A stretch of 64,000 nucleotides of DNA from Dentipellis sp. KUC8613 (GCA_002286715.1 NSJX01000013.1:138860-202859); one strand, 5' to 3'; shown: positions 12,539 through 25,466, counted from the stretch's first letter. Numbers and translations: made by a program. Notes: a model not told the origin generated them from the letters alone.

Positions 12539-15500
12539 CTAACCAACCACAGCTGCCGCTGGAGACACCGCATCCCTCGCAATCCTCATAATGCCATACA
12601 AGAACACCTGTACCTGCACCAACGCCACCGCCACGAAGACGACACCCATCAGCGTGCCATAGAAGATGAGCGGGTTCGCAGCGCGGAGCCGCTGGATGTC
12701 TTCGAGGGCGATGTAGTCCCAGCTCTTGCGCCTCCGGATGAGCTGCTGGAGCCGCTTTTCTCGCGCCGCGAACCGCTGCTCCGTGTATTCAGTATATGAT
12801 CACCAAATGGATAACAGGGACGCTGTCGCGACTTACAGATGGCACGGCGTTCGCGAATCGTACATCGTTGGCAATCTGGTTTAGCTGTTGGGTGCTCAAG
12901 TCGAGCATGGCCGACAGGTAGGGGAAGAAGGTGCTGTTTATCCCCTCCATGAGCGCCCTCCACGACCCGAGCACTTCCTTCCCGATGCCCTCAATGCCCA
13001 TTGCACTAGTTCAACAGACAAGAGTCAGAATCGGGCGCAACACTGAGAAACGGAGATGCCACTTCTACGTACAGAGCGATCCTGTTCGTCTGATATGTCC
13101 GCAACGTCGGGGTCAGCAGCGGATTCAGCCTGAATATCTTGACTACATTGTCCCTCAGTTGGAGGTGCTCATCTAGCCTATGGGTGGGCACAATGACGAG
13201 CCCCACGGCAGCGAGATCGCTGAAGGAGACGTCGAAGACGGGGCACATGGCGGTGGCGGCGGGCAGCAGAGGGAACACGCCCTTGGTGATGTCTGACAAG
13301 ACACCGGAAGCACGATACGGATTGGCATAGGGTGTCGCGAGAGCCAGCTTGAGCAACGTCGAAGGGTACTCCGAGGGAACCTGCACAGCAAGTAAGTTGA
13401 ACGGCATTGGTCGCAGTCGTTGACTCTAGCGTACCTTCAGTCCTGACTGCGCACTATGTACTTTCACCATAAAACCCTGGAAGTCGTCCACGTGCAACTG
13501 TGTCCTGGGTCCGGCACTCGCGAACGCGTCCGCGACGACGAACCGAAGGTACTCCAATTGCTTCTCCATCGGGAAGCTATCCCTGTCCAGGCTCTTCATG
13601 TACGCCATCATAAGACGGTGGTGCTGGGTCTCCCGCCGACCGTCTCCAATAAACAGAATCTCGTTGAACGCAGCTATGTGTTCCTTCATGAATGACTCCG
13701 TCAAGCGGATCACCCTCGACCGGGTGCTGGCATAGACCGGCGACCGCTCTGGCTGTTCATCCTCCCCCTCCTCCCCCTCCTCCTCCACATCGGAGGGTAT
13801 GTCGGAAAATTCTAGGCCCGTCCACAACTTAAGTTCCCAATTTCTTAGCTCGTCGCTGGCGTCTCCACCTGTTAATGATGAGCATCTTCATTACATCAGG
13901 TCCCATTATGAAGGCGGCGAGAGTACGCACTGCCGCTCCCCCATCCCGAATAGCCAGGCACGATGGTAGGATTGACAAGGGTGGCATCCGTACCAATTTG
14001 AGATGGATAGTGCGTCTGTGACACGGACTGTGGAGGGCTTTGTGGAGGCTGGATGATGACCGTCGGTGGATTAGACTGCATCACATGGATGGGTCCGGGT
14101 GAGTCTGCACGAATGGAGCGGGGAGAGGATGGCGTCGGCGAGCGCGACCTTGAGTAATATCGCACCTGTTTGATTTATGAATCAATAACAAATATATCGA
14201 TGGGGCGAGGATGTATACGTTGTCGGTGTCAACCACGACATGCATTCCCGAGGAATTCTGTCTCTTTGCCTTGCGATGCAACGCTTCTTTGCTCAGACAC
14301 TCGATCGAACCTAGAGAAAGCTATGAGGCTCGTGGAATTGTCAACACTGAACGTCAAGACACTGACCGTATACCACACCCTCGGTGACGGTCTTGATCAC
14401 CGAGGGCTGGTTATCTGCGAGATATTGTGCAATATCGGACGCGGTAGTCGCAGTCTTGCAAGTGTCAGTCGTGCGTTGCAAGATATACAGCGACTGGAAA
14501 GTACCTCCGTGTACGGGTTGAGGTCCTCGTCATGGGCAATCGCCAAGTCAACGTCGGAAGTCTGCGCGGACTGTTCAACACAAAACAGCAGCTGGCGCTG
14601 ATATAACGTACCTGCAGGATATAATCGAGCACAGGAAATATCATATCACTATGCTGCAGTCAAGTATGGTTCAGTACTCGATAGCTAGTCCTTGGTCGGC
14701 CTTTGGGCTGACCTCATAATTGTCCGGGACGACGTGACTACGCCCAGTCCAGGCACTGGAGCCGTGCGTCGTGTCCACTTCTCCGGTCGTGTCCACTTCT
14801 CCGGTCGTGTCCACTTCTCCGGTCGTGTCCACTTCTCCGGTCGTGTCCACTTCTCCGGTCGTGTCCACCTCTCCAGCCGGGTCCGATTCCGGTTCTCCAG
14901 TGATTCTTGCTTCTCCAATCACATCCGCCTCCTCAGGCTCGTGGGTTTCTCCAGGGTTGACGACGACACCTCCCCCATCAGAATCTCCGTCGACGGGTCC
15001 ATGCAAGTCAATCGGTTCGGCAGCAGCTTTCAGCTTCACGGGCAAGAAACGGCCTCTGCTCTTGGCCCTGAACCCGCGGATGAAGACACACTGGTTGTAC
15101 TGAGTATTGATCGGCTTCTGCAGCTGGTCTTGGGACGTTGATACAGCGATGGCTTCGCCACTCGTGACCGCTCCAGTGAGCTCGTTTGTCGACACCGAGG
15201 TCTCGGGATCAGGACCCCAATTATACTGCGCATTCTCGTCGTGCGTCCAGCTCAGGCTAGACGCAAACGAGGCAGACCCGACGCCGGCGAAATCGACACT
15301 GAGCTGGATGCGGCTGTCGAAGTCGGTGCTCGTGAAAGCCGCAACCGCCCAGGTTGTCGTGCGGTCGCAGCCCGTGATGAGCACGAGGTCCTCCATACGA
15401 AGGCTCAGCTTCAGCTGCTCGGTGAGTGCATGCCAGCGCTCGCAGTGCTCACGCATGTACTCTTTGTAGGCGCCGCGACTGCGGGTGTCCGCGCGCCGCG

Positions 15501-15938
15501 CTTTCTCGGGGAGGACGAGCACGGCTCCTCTGCGGCGCGAGCAGGCAAATTTGAGCGAGATCTGGCCTCCCGCTGGCACTACGCTATTGAAGCCCATCAG
15601 GAAAAAGAGCTATCAAGGGGTCTCATAACTTACAACGGAGCGTCTATTTCAGCTGCGACAACACTCCGCGACCGGTACGGCCCCGGGCGTAAGGTCCGAT
15701 GGTAGATGTGCGACGGACCACAATCCAAGGGCTCAAATTGCTCCGGCAAGGGCCTCCCTTGGGATGGATGATCAGCGGCAAGATGAACATTGAAGAGACG
15801 GTGAAATCCGCCATAGAACACATATCCAACATCGCCGACCTCTACCTGTTGGCTGGAATCATTGGGGTCTGGTTCCCACAGCGCGTGTCCGTGATTCAGG
15901 GTCGCCAGCTGGTCCGTGTAGAGCTCATGGCAGGCCAT
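12539..15938 (-). CDS. Large uncharacterised two-part protein with C-terminal membrane helix
   Basis: Function unknown. Exons: 15938-15634, 15583-14713, 14653-14612, 14570-14505, 14454-14367, 14310-14219, 14165-13931, 13868-13435, 13380-13073, 13005-12837, 12775-12539; 948 aa, all phases consistent. The N-terminal ~430 residues match a protein type I recall from Agaricomycete genomes, with landmarks GDVGYVFYGGFHRLFN, YHRTLRPGPYRSRS, MEDLVLITGCDRTTTW and DVDLAIAHDEDL. Within it is a run of the hexapeptide TTGEVD. The C-terminal half has a Pro/Ser-rich linker, an acidic stretch, then helical sequence ending in a single hydrophobic segment (about LIFYGTLMGVVFVAVALV) close to the C-terminus, suggesting a tail-anchored end. 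Two adjacent genes are possible: the first could end soon after 14505. The start could also be an in-frame ATG at 15950. Confidence 0.7.
14771..14880. repeat. 18-bp coding minisatellite
   Basis: About six tandem copies of an 18-bp unit (GTCCACTTCTCCGGTCGT on the plus strand) inside the second exon of the 948-aa protein. Each copy encodes TTGEVD on the minus strand, and flanking degenerate copies suggest past expansion. Confidence 0.9.
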
Positions 15939-16554
15939 TGGTACATGCAAAGTCGCACCAAGACCTCAGCGCAAGAGGCGGCTAGGTTGTATGTGGATTT
16001 GAGGCTGTGCGGACATACGTCGGTCTGGCTATTTACGTTCGGCAAAGATGAGCGCCGGGTCTGCGCGCTCGCCGCTCGCCAAGCCTGGGTCGCCGTATAG
16101 TTCGACGAACTGAATGTAAACGTGCGACAATGAGCAGAACGGCGACTTACCGATGACGTTCAATACAGTCCTAGCAAAACGCATTGACACCACCCTCAGT
16201 GGCTCAGACACTCCCATACATGTGTCCACGACTCCCTGCGCTCCAACGCAAGGAAATCGCGCGGATTTGCATGGCCCCTCAGAGCTCGCAGAAGGACGAA
16301 CAGACTGAGCTCTGCATTCTAGAATTGCAACTATGGGGCCGTGGTATGTGGTACTAGAAAGAAAGCAGGCAAACAGGGAAATATCGCTGGTGCTCGTGAC
16401 CGCGATGGAGCATGTGATCGTGACGCGTCGGGCAACGCGCCCAAAAAGGCGACGTCATTAATTTGAATAAAATTCGTCATTGCACCTAGAGCCTGGCAAC
16501 ACGCTAAGCCAGTGCTAAGCCCCTCTCCGCTCTCGAGTCTAGTCCGCTCCAGTC
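15939..16554. other. Divergent intergenic region
   Basis: This lies between the divergent 948-aa gene and the Con-6 gene. On the minus strand a GTAAGTCGCC donor and a TTACATTCAG acceptor (about 16107-16147) could mark a 5'-UTR intron of the 948-aa gene. No protein-coding gene is supported. Confidence 0.4.
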
Positions 16555-16579
16555 ATGGCCACAATCCCCGCCCGTCCAA

Positions 16580-16590
16580 CGTATATAAAC
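16580..16590 (+). promoter_or_regulatory. TATA box of the Con-6 gene
   Basis: GTATATAAAC lies about 95 nt upstream of the Con-6 start codon in a pyrimidine-rich context. Confidence 0.65.
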
Positions 16591-16681
16591 CCTCTTGACC
16601 TTCGCGTCTGTCTCCTATCTCTCCAACAACCACTTACTCTTGCCCGACATATCTCCAAGCTACCAGTTCTTCTACAAAATC

Positions 16682-17266
16682 ATGTCCGGTACGCACCGCT
16701 GGCTGCTGTTACTGGACTTGCACGAGTCTCATACCATCATCATGCAGAACACAAAGACCCCACCCGTGTTGCTGCCGGCCTCAAGGCATCCATACACAAT
16801 CCGCACGTCTCCGACGAAGCGAAGCACTCTGCCCATGAGCGTCTTGAGCAGATGGGCGCCCTGCAGCCCGAACATCATAAACGTACTCCAACGGAAGCCG
16901 AAGTCCACGAACAACACGTCATTGGTTAGTACCAAGCTACTCCCCATCGTCGCGTCTCAAACTCACTGCACTTATCGAACAGCAGGCTACAAGGCCGCGC
17001 TGCACAACGACAACGTCTCCGAGCAGGCGAAAGCCCACGCTCGCGAGATTCTTGAAGCCATAGGCTATATACGAGGACCACATACGACCGAGGAGGAGCA
17101 CCAGATCCGCGTCCTCGCTGGCTACAAAGCTGCCCTGTCGAGTGAGCATTTGTGGTACTGTCACTTGGCACAAGAACTTACCACGTTGTAACGTCCAGAT
17201 CCCCATGTCTCTGACGCTGCTAAGCTGCATGCTGCTGAATACCTCAGAGCTCACAATGCTTGGTAA
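16682..17266 (+). CDS. Conidiation-specific protein 6 (Con-6) family
   Basis: Small hydrophilic protein of 136 aa. Exons 16682-16688, 16748-16924, 16983-17141, 17199-17266; the first coding exon is only 7 nt (ATGTCCG). It carries three copies of the Con-6 motif: AAGLKASIHNPHVSDEAK, AGYKAALHNDNVSEQAK and AGYKAALSNPHVSDAAK. Each is followed by a helical stretch of the type AHERLEQMGA. In ascomycetes Con-6 accumulates during conidiation and in resting cells; the role in basidiomycetes is not established. The second intron ends in CAGCAG, so exon 3 could also begin at 16986, which would drop one Ala. Confidence 0.93.
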
Positions 17267-17439
17267 AGGGAATCCTGAGGAAGTTCACATCTAATGTAAA
17301 ATATAGCCATGTAATGATACTGCTGTAATTGTTACGACTGCTGAAATCATCGTCATTCAGACTCATGTGTGGGGTGGGCATGGTTTTACAGTTGCGGATG
17401 AGATTGAAGAGATAACTGGTATGATATACAAACCTACAG

Positions 17440-19143
<1,704 letters not shown>

Positions 19144-19849
19144 GCTGAAGACTTGTAAGCTTGTAGTACTAGTAGTTCTGGGTGATGTCGGCGAGATGTC
19201 ACTGCGCGTGTCACTGCTTTATATCCGCTCGAAGGGCGCTCGGGCAACGTTCGGGCAGTAGCTGGTGGCCCGAGTCGGTTCAGCGGGGCACAATGTGGGG
19301 AAGCCGGCGGGGAGGAGCGAGTCTCACCTGATTGGGCTGCGTCTTCACAGAGGGTCTATTCAGTTCTTGTACGCCCGGGCGCAGAGGTTGGCGAGCGGCC
19401 GTGATAATGATCCGGCCGCAGTGCAATCACGGGCTTGCATTCGGTGTGCTTGCAGGCATATTTGAGCCGGTAGGGTCCATGCATTTACGTGCTGTAGAAA
19501 TGGTGGGGGCGGTTGAGACTTACTGGGGAAGTATTCGAAATTGTAGTGAGCACGGGTTCAGGTTGGCGAAATTATGGCCTACCTCAGGCACGGCCGGATG
19601 TGCGGCGGCAGGAAGCGCCCGCGCTTTGAATCCGAGGGAAGAGTTGGTTCACAAAGCTACACGGTTTACAGGTATACGTCTCTTCGTCATTCAATTGACT
19701 ACGTGTAGCAGTATTTACATGCGTGCTTTACAACCGGAAAGTACAAATCGTAACAAACGTCCATGCTTCCAATCGCCCGATAAAAATAAGTACCGAATAA
19801 ATAACATCTGACCACCTTCCTCGTGAATTACTGTACCACAACACAAGCC
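19144..19849. other. Upstream region of thiolase gene
   Basis: About 700 nt between the thiolase start and the 3' end of the first cassette gene. A plus-strand 159-codon frame at 19332-19811 shows no motifs or splice support and is probably chance. Confidence 0.5.
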
Positions 19850-21209
19850 TTAGTCAAGGTTGTCGAGGGCTCGGCGAGCGAGGGCTGCCATTAATACGCT
19901 GCCCGCGCCGGGGCTTCGCCTATGCAGAATCACGCCATGTCAGAAGTGGTTCGACGATGAGAAAGTCGAGGTTCAGCTGGGGCACTCACTTCACAGCTGC
20001 CGCCGCCTCCAGGATGTCGGGGACGAAGGGGAGAACATCCTTGGCGACTTCCTCGATGTCATCCTCAACAGTGCCGCGCCTATATCAAAGCGATCGGTGA
20101 GCTTGTTTACTGCAGATAAGAGGATGTTATCACTGACTTCACGGCCGCCGCTGCCTCCAGGATGTCGGGGACGAAAGGAAGCACCTCCTTAGCGACGTCC
20201 TCAATGTCTTGTTCAACGGTACCGCGTCTATAAACCAGATATCCATATATGATGAGTCACTCTATCCAAAAGTAGAGGAGGGGGTACGACTGACTTCACA
20301 GCCGCTGCCGCCTCCAGAATGTCGGGGACGAAGGGAAGCACCTCCTTGGCGACGTCCTCGATATCTTGTTCAATCGACGAAGCATTCCTCTTCGCTTTCG
20401 TTCTGGGCGACAACGGGTGACATCAGCTTTTGCCTGAGGGCGGACGAAGTGGCCGAAGCACGCACTCGAACTCGTTGATGATGTCAGGAAGCAGCGGCAG
20501 GATGTCCTCTGCTGCGGTGACCGCGGCCGAGGCAACAGTCCTCTTTGCTTTCGATCTGTAAATGTTACGGGAAAGGAATCGGGTGAATTCATGCTCAAGA
20601 ATGGAGATAGGGCCATGGTACGCACTCGAACTCGTTGATAATGTCGGGAAGCAACGGCAGAAGGTCTTCCGCGGCAGTCACTGCAGCTGATGCAACAGTC
20701 CTCTTCGCCTTTGTTCTATGGCCAGCATATTAGTCTTCGTTCGATGATACGGGCAATGTAGCACGCACTCGAACTCGTTGATGATGTCGGGAAGCAACGG
20801 CAGGATATCCTCTGCTGCGGTGATCGCGGCGGATGCAACAGTCCTCTTCGTCTTTGACCTATTGGGTTCGGGTGGGGAAAGTTAATGTCACATTTATTTA
20901 GCGATGGCAGGCGAAATAATACGCACTCAAATTCTTGAATGATATCAGGGAGCAAGGGCAGAATATCCTCTGCTGCAGTCACAGCAGCAGACGCCACAGT
21001 GCGCTTTCCACTGAAGCCGTCTGAGTTAGATGGTGCACGTCAAAGGTGTGTGAGACGTACTGCAGCTTCTGAATAAAGGGGGCGACCTTTAGGGCTTCTT
21101 GGAAGAGCGTCTCGAGGTCGGGCGTCTCCTCGCGAGGAAGGTTAGAAATGGGAAGCGCAGAAGCCGAAAGGGCTAAGGCAAGGACGAGGGCGAAGGTGGA
21201 GGGCTGCAT
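19850..21209 (-). CDS. Secreted exon-cassette repeat precursor A (candidate Kex2-processed)
   Basis: Unrecognised secreted protein, 286 aa, nine exons: 21209-21061, 21010-20927, 20858-20769, 20715-20626, 20555-20466, 20402-20295, 20227-20138, 20079-19990, 19919-19850. A signal peptide (about 1-20, MQPSTFALVLALALSASALP) precedes seven cassettes, one per exon (84, 90, 90, 90, 108, 90, 90 nt), all bounded by phase-2 introns. Cassettes 1-4 share the core TVASAAVTAAEDILPLLP; cassettes 5-7 share EDVAKEVLPFVPDILEAAAAV. Every cassette begins just before or at Lys-Arg, so Kex2 cleavage would release peptides of about 28 residues, probably amphipathic helices. A short C-terminal tail follows (ALARRALDNLD). 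Family, receptor and role are unknown. A plain structural repeat protein is the main alternative. Confidence 0.82.
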
Positions 21210-21365
21210 TGTGGTAATGAGAGGATGGAGAGATGTTCGTGAAGCGAAAGTAGATGGACAAAAGAGCGATTTGCTAGAAAGCACGAAAGGGTAACCAGTA
21301 CCGAAATGACAACTACAGAAGACGAAGAGGAGCGCTGCTGAGGATCCCATCTCCCACCATGGTCT

Positions 21366-21406
21366 CTTTTTATAGTTCACAGCTGCGATGCTGCCGCCGG
21401 AAAATT
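21366..21406 (-). promoter_or_regulatory. TATA box and conserved block upstream of precursor A
   Basis: Minus-strand TATAAAAAG about 157 nt upstream of the start codon. The adjoining 32 nt (21375-21406) differ from the equivalent block upstream of precursor B at only about three positions. Confidence 0.7.
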
Positions 21407-22133
21407 AGTAGTCGTCCTGGCTTCCAGCTCACCAAATATCTGCGTCTGATGGTATCTTCTCCTTACCGACAGCGCATGGCCACGAGCGCATACATCAAAC
21501 CACGCAGAAGGTTTATTGGCAGCGGGCGCATCGGGGCGCAACCAGAACCAGAATCGAGAACACTGGGATATTGCCATCTGTTGAAGTTGCAGCGTTGGCC
21601 TGCCATCAATCTACCACCTCCCACGCATAACGTTATCATGATCATGTTAGATGAAACGATTGCTCACTATAGGTTCCACCCATCTGTCGACGTCGTCCAA
21701 AATCTTCACTGCGGTGCAGTCTCTGGGGGTTACCTAGTGGAACAAAGCTCTACGCCTGGGCTTTATTAGTCTCGGTCGGGATTTTGAGCCGACTGGGATA
21801 TCTATATCAGATGAGAAGAAGAGTGGCCCGTCCTCATTGAGGTCAACCACAAGAGCTAGCGCCAGTGGCAAGTGATCCGTGGGACCATCACCACCCTCAG
21901 TCTCCTCAGCGTGCGGTGCCACCCAGTGGTCCCAATTTGATGATATGATGACCAGCACGCCACCAACTGACAGAAACGCGCATCGGTGCCATCGAGGAAT
22001 ATAAATACCACCAGAGCGGCCGACGGAAGGGCTTGGCAAGCACAACCACGACAACCTGCATGCCTTGTTCAACTGTAACATTGAAGAGATATAGGAACAA
22101 AATCTGAATATCGAATTATTGCACCACACGCCC

Positions 22134-22203
22134 TAGTCAAGGTCGTCGAGAGCGCGGCGAGCGAGCACTGCCATTACTGTGCCACCTGCACCGGAGCTAT
22201 GCC
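22134..22203 (-). pseudogene. Stranded terminal exon of precursor B
   Basis: This is the counterpart of the last exon of precursor A: it still ends in AVLARRALDDLD and a stop, with an intact acceptor. It lies beyond the in-frame TAG at 22285-22287, so it is not translated in the full gene. Its first codons have also lost the Lys-Arg found in copy A. Confidence 0.75.
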
Positions 22204-22284
22204 TGTACCAAAGCACGCCACGTCAGAAGTAGTTCAACGTTGAGAAAGCGGACGTTGGACAACTGACTTTACAGCCGGGGACGC

Positions 22285-23113
22285 CTACAAGAAGTCGGGG
22301 AGAAACTTCGTGATCTTTCCAATATCTTCGACGGTGTCGCGTCTAGATTCCAGGCGCCCGCAGTTCATGAGTGTGCAAAAGAGATGGGGAAGAGATGACT
22401 GACGTCACAACCGGAGCCTCCTCCAGGATTGTTGGGAGGAATTTCACGACCTTTCCGATATCTTCGGCGTTGCCCCGTCTAAATTTCCGATGCCCACAGT
22501 CGATGAGTATGGTCCATGGAAGAGAAGGAGTGTATGACTGACTTAACGGCTGGTACCTCGTCTAGGAACTCTGGGAGGAAGTTCGTGACGTTTCCGATAT
22601 CTTCAATGATGTCACGTCTTGATGATTTCAGAAGCCCGTGGTTGATGAGTACGGGACATCAAAAGAGATGGAGGATATGACTGACTTAACAGGTGGGGCT
22701 TCGTCCAGGAAATGGGGGAGGAAGTGCGTGATCTTTCCGATGTCTTCGTTAGTGTCGCGTCTGGGAGACAGCATCGATGAACATCGTAAAGCACAAGGAA
22801 GACATAATCACTGACTTGATGATTGCAGCCACTCCCCCCAGGACATCAGGACCCAAAGACGAAATCTCCTCTGCTGTAGCGGTGGATATCGTGGTCCTCT
22901 TATGGCTGTAATCATTTGAGTCAGAAGTGTGAACGCTAAGGGTAGAAATCATACGTACCTCGGCTTCTGGACACGAGCAGAGATTTGTGCGGCCTCTTGG
23001 CGGGCAGTTTCGACTTGAGCCATCTCCGAGTTTGCGCGAGGAATATGAGTGACTGGAAGTCCAGAAGCCGAAACGGCCAAGGCGATGACAAGGGCGAAGA
23101 TGAAGGGCTGCAT
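22285..23113 (-). CDS. Secreted exon-cassette repeat precursor B, truncated paralog
   Basis: Tandem paralog of precursor A, 175 aa. Exons: 23113-22959, 22905-22816, 22760-22686, 22617-22543, 22478-22404, 22342-22285, all with phase-2 junctions. The signal peptide (MQPFIFALVIALAVSASGLP) resembles that of A. The cassettes are shorter (mostly 75 nt, 25 aa) with core EDIGKITHFLPHFLDEAPPV, related to the second cassette type of A. Lys-Arg precedes four cassettes; between the last two the site reads Thr-Arg. The final cassette contains TAG at 22285-22287 where its sisters have coding sequence. The rest of that cassette and a terminal exon remain downstream, so the gene has been shortened recently or is decaying. 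Confidence 0.78.
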
Positions 23114-23271
23114 TGGAGCAATGAGGGGGCAACGATATGCTTGTCAAGCGGATAAAGATGGGACAGAAGAAGGATTTCCAACGGATACACCAAAGGGTAA
23201 CCAGTACCACAGTGATGACTACAGAAGATGAAGAAGAGCGCTGCTGAGGATTTTTTCCTCTACCATGAACT

Positions 23272-23312
23272 CATTTTATAGCTCACAGCTGCGATGCTGT
23301 CGCGGGAAAATT
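23272..23312 (-). promoter_or_regulatory. TATA box and conserved block upstream of precursor B
   Basis: Minus-strand TATAAAATG about 159 nt upstream of the start, the same spacing as in copy A. It is followed by the shared 32-nt block at 23281-23312. Confidence 0.7.
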
Positions 23313-24018
23313 GAAACCGGCGGTGCATGGCCATGGGTGTATACATTAAGCAATGCACCAGGTTTATTGGAAGCGAGCACATCGGCAGCATATCCAGAAC
23401 CATAATCGAAGGCACTGACCGGGGAATATCGCGGTCTCTTCAAGTTACAGCGTTGGGCCTGCCATCAACCCACCACCTCCACACACACCGTTATCACAAT
23501 CGAGCTAGATAAAAACATTGCTCTTTACAGGGTCCACTCACCAGTTGTCCTTCTCTGAAGTCTTGACCGCGGTACAGCTTCTACGGATGGTTTATTCCTG
23601 CCCACAGGTTCTGTTGGTGAGTATTTCGTGGGGGTCTGAATATAGTCAGTAAGATGGAAGGGTAGTCGCCCGTCTTTATCAAACTTATCCACGGGGGCCG
23701 GTGGCAAGCGATCCGTGGGATTGTCGCCATCCATCGTCACTCAAGCGTACAGCGGCACCAAGGCCGAATGCGCCCGCCGGTCCCTATTCAATTCAGTTCA
23801 ATTCAAGCGCGCCAGCAGGCGACCGAAACACGCATCGTCATCATTGAAAGATTTAGATGCCGCCAGAGAGGCCGATGGAAACAAGGCGAACTCAACCACG
23901 AGGACCTGCGTGCCTTGCTCAAAGGTAACATTGTAGGGGTATCGTGACAAACGCTGAATGCTATGCAGCGTCAACAACGCAAGGAGCCGGACAGCTGTAC
24001 CACTCACGTATGCAGTAC

Positions 24019-25466
24019 CTATCCTTCCAGCTTCTCCAGCCGTTGCATGAGAGACTCTATGCGCTCCTCCAGCCCACTGACATTGCCTCGGACTAGTTTG
24101 TTGTTGTCCTCCAGGCTGCCTTCCACGCTTTCTACCGCTTTTGATAAGTCTTCGAGGGCCTCCCTGACCTTTTTCTGATCCTCTTCCAACCCCTCTAGCG
24201 TGCTCTGAAATTCGGCAGCAGATGTATGCAGCGTAGACAATGTCCGTAATCTTGTCAATATATGCGGGATATGAGGCAGATTTGGGACAAGTCGAGTAAG
24301 GATCGGCATCATCTGCTCTTGCAGAACGGAAGGCGCGGCAACTGGCGGTGGAGCACCTTCTGGATGGTGAGGTTGGCGGCGATGCTGCTGAGTTGACGAA
24401 GACACTCGTTCTAAGTCCGTCAGAAGAAGCTTCAACCTACGAGATATGTTGTCAAGGTGGCGAGGTTGTGTCAGGACAGTAAGTTGGGTGTTGAGGCGGG
24501 TCAGCAGAGGGAGAAGCGGTGGAGGCATCGGAGATGTCTTGAGAAGCACGGTCAGACTTGATTAGATGCTTCACGCGCTGTCCGACGTACCTCATCCAAA
24601 GACGCACTCGCTGAGCCGACGAGCTTTTCGAGCTCTCCTACGCGACGGTCCATATCTGCTGTATCTCTCAGAGCCGTCTTCGGGGGTTCTTTCTCTTCAG
24701 CCGGTGTCTCCTTCGATTCCTCTTTTTTGGATGCGGGTTCGGGTGTGACCGATTCCTCTGCGGACTCTTCCTTTAGCACCTCGTTCACCAGGCGTATTCT
24801 GCCCTCCTTGTTGACGCTAAATTTCTCCAGACGGCTCTTCACGTCGACAAGACCTTTTATAAGCTCGCCGGGGTCTACATGTTCTTCCTCGCGCTCTTTC
24901 TGCAAGAGAGGATTCGAAGGATCGCCGAGTTCGGTCTCCAACGACGCTAGCTCTGCCTGGAGTAGACGCAGTCTTGCGGACAGCGATGGAGGGTGAGATG
25001 GAGATGGAGATGGCGTGCGGGACCTAGGGTACTGATATATAGACCGATCGCGAATCCCTACGCAGTGGTATATAGGCAATCAAGTAATTGAGATAAAGGC
25101 CTGACGTACGTTTCCGTTCCGCCCGCTTGAACTTCTTGCTAGCCTCCTCTGCACCTATGAGGTTACTGTTGTCAAGCTCTTCTTTTGCGCTTGTCTCCCC
25201 GTTCCGTCCACGAAGTGCATGACGCGCCGGCAGTCCTGATTCTTCATCACTTGACTCGCCTTGCTATGAAGACACGTTCAGTTCAGCACCGATCTAATGA
25301 AGCGAGTATACTTACTTTCGTCTGAGATGAAGGAAAGACATCGTCCGTTTCATAGATATCAGGCGCGGTGTCCTATGTCCACAACGCGTCGAATGAGATC
25401 GCGAATGCAAAGATCGAGAGTAGCACCAACTATGTCCGGTAAATTCGCGTATTTATTGGCACTCAT
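24019..25466 (-). CDS. DCTN2: Dynamitin (dynactin subunit 2)
   Basis: Component of the dynactin shoulder, needed for dynein-driven transport and nuclear migration. Exons: 25466-25431, 25372-25316, 25263-25110, 25057-24591, 24537-24019; 410 aa, close to the family's usual length. The N-terminus MSANKYANLPDI followed by DTAPDIYETDDVF is the conserved dynamitin start. The rest is mainly coiled coil, with heptad-like stretches such as LRLLQAELASLETELG, RVGELEKLVG and EERIESLMQRLEKLEG at the C-terminus. A tRNA gene lies about 165 nt upstream, which leaves a very short promoter region. Confidence 0.92.

Larger units (their letters stand above)
19850..23990. repeat. Tandem duplication of the cassette-gene unit
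   Basis: Unit A (about 19850-22130) and unit B (about 22134-23990) align through the coding exons, leader, TATA block and several hundred bases of upstream DNA. For example, similar stretches occur around 21500-21740 and 23340-23600, and around 21880-22090 and 23700-23960. The whole gene with its promoter was duplicated and then diverged. Confidence 0.8.

Noticed and set aside
19332..19811. Plus-strand ORF of 159 codons upstream of the thiolase gene
   Set aside because: No start context, motif or coding-like composition; it lies where a promoter is expected.
19990..20997. Direct repeats read as a CRISPR array or satellite
   Set aside because: The regular units are coding exons separated by introns with proper splice sites. 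The organism is eukaryotic, and the repeats diverge as protein-coding sequence does.
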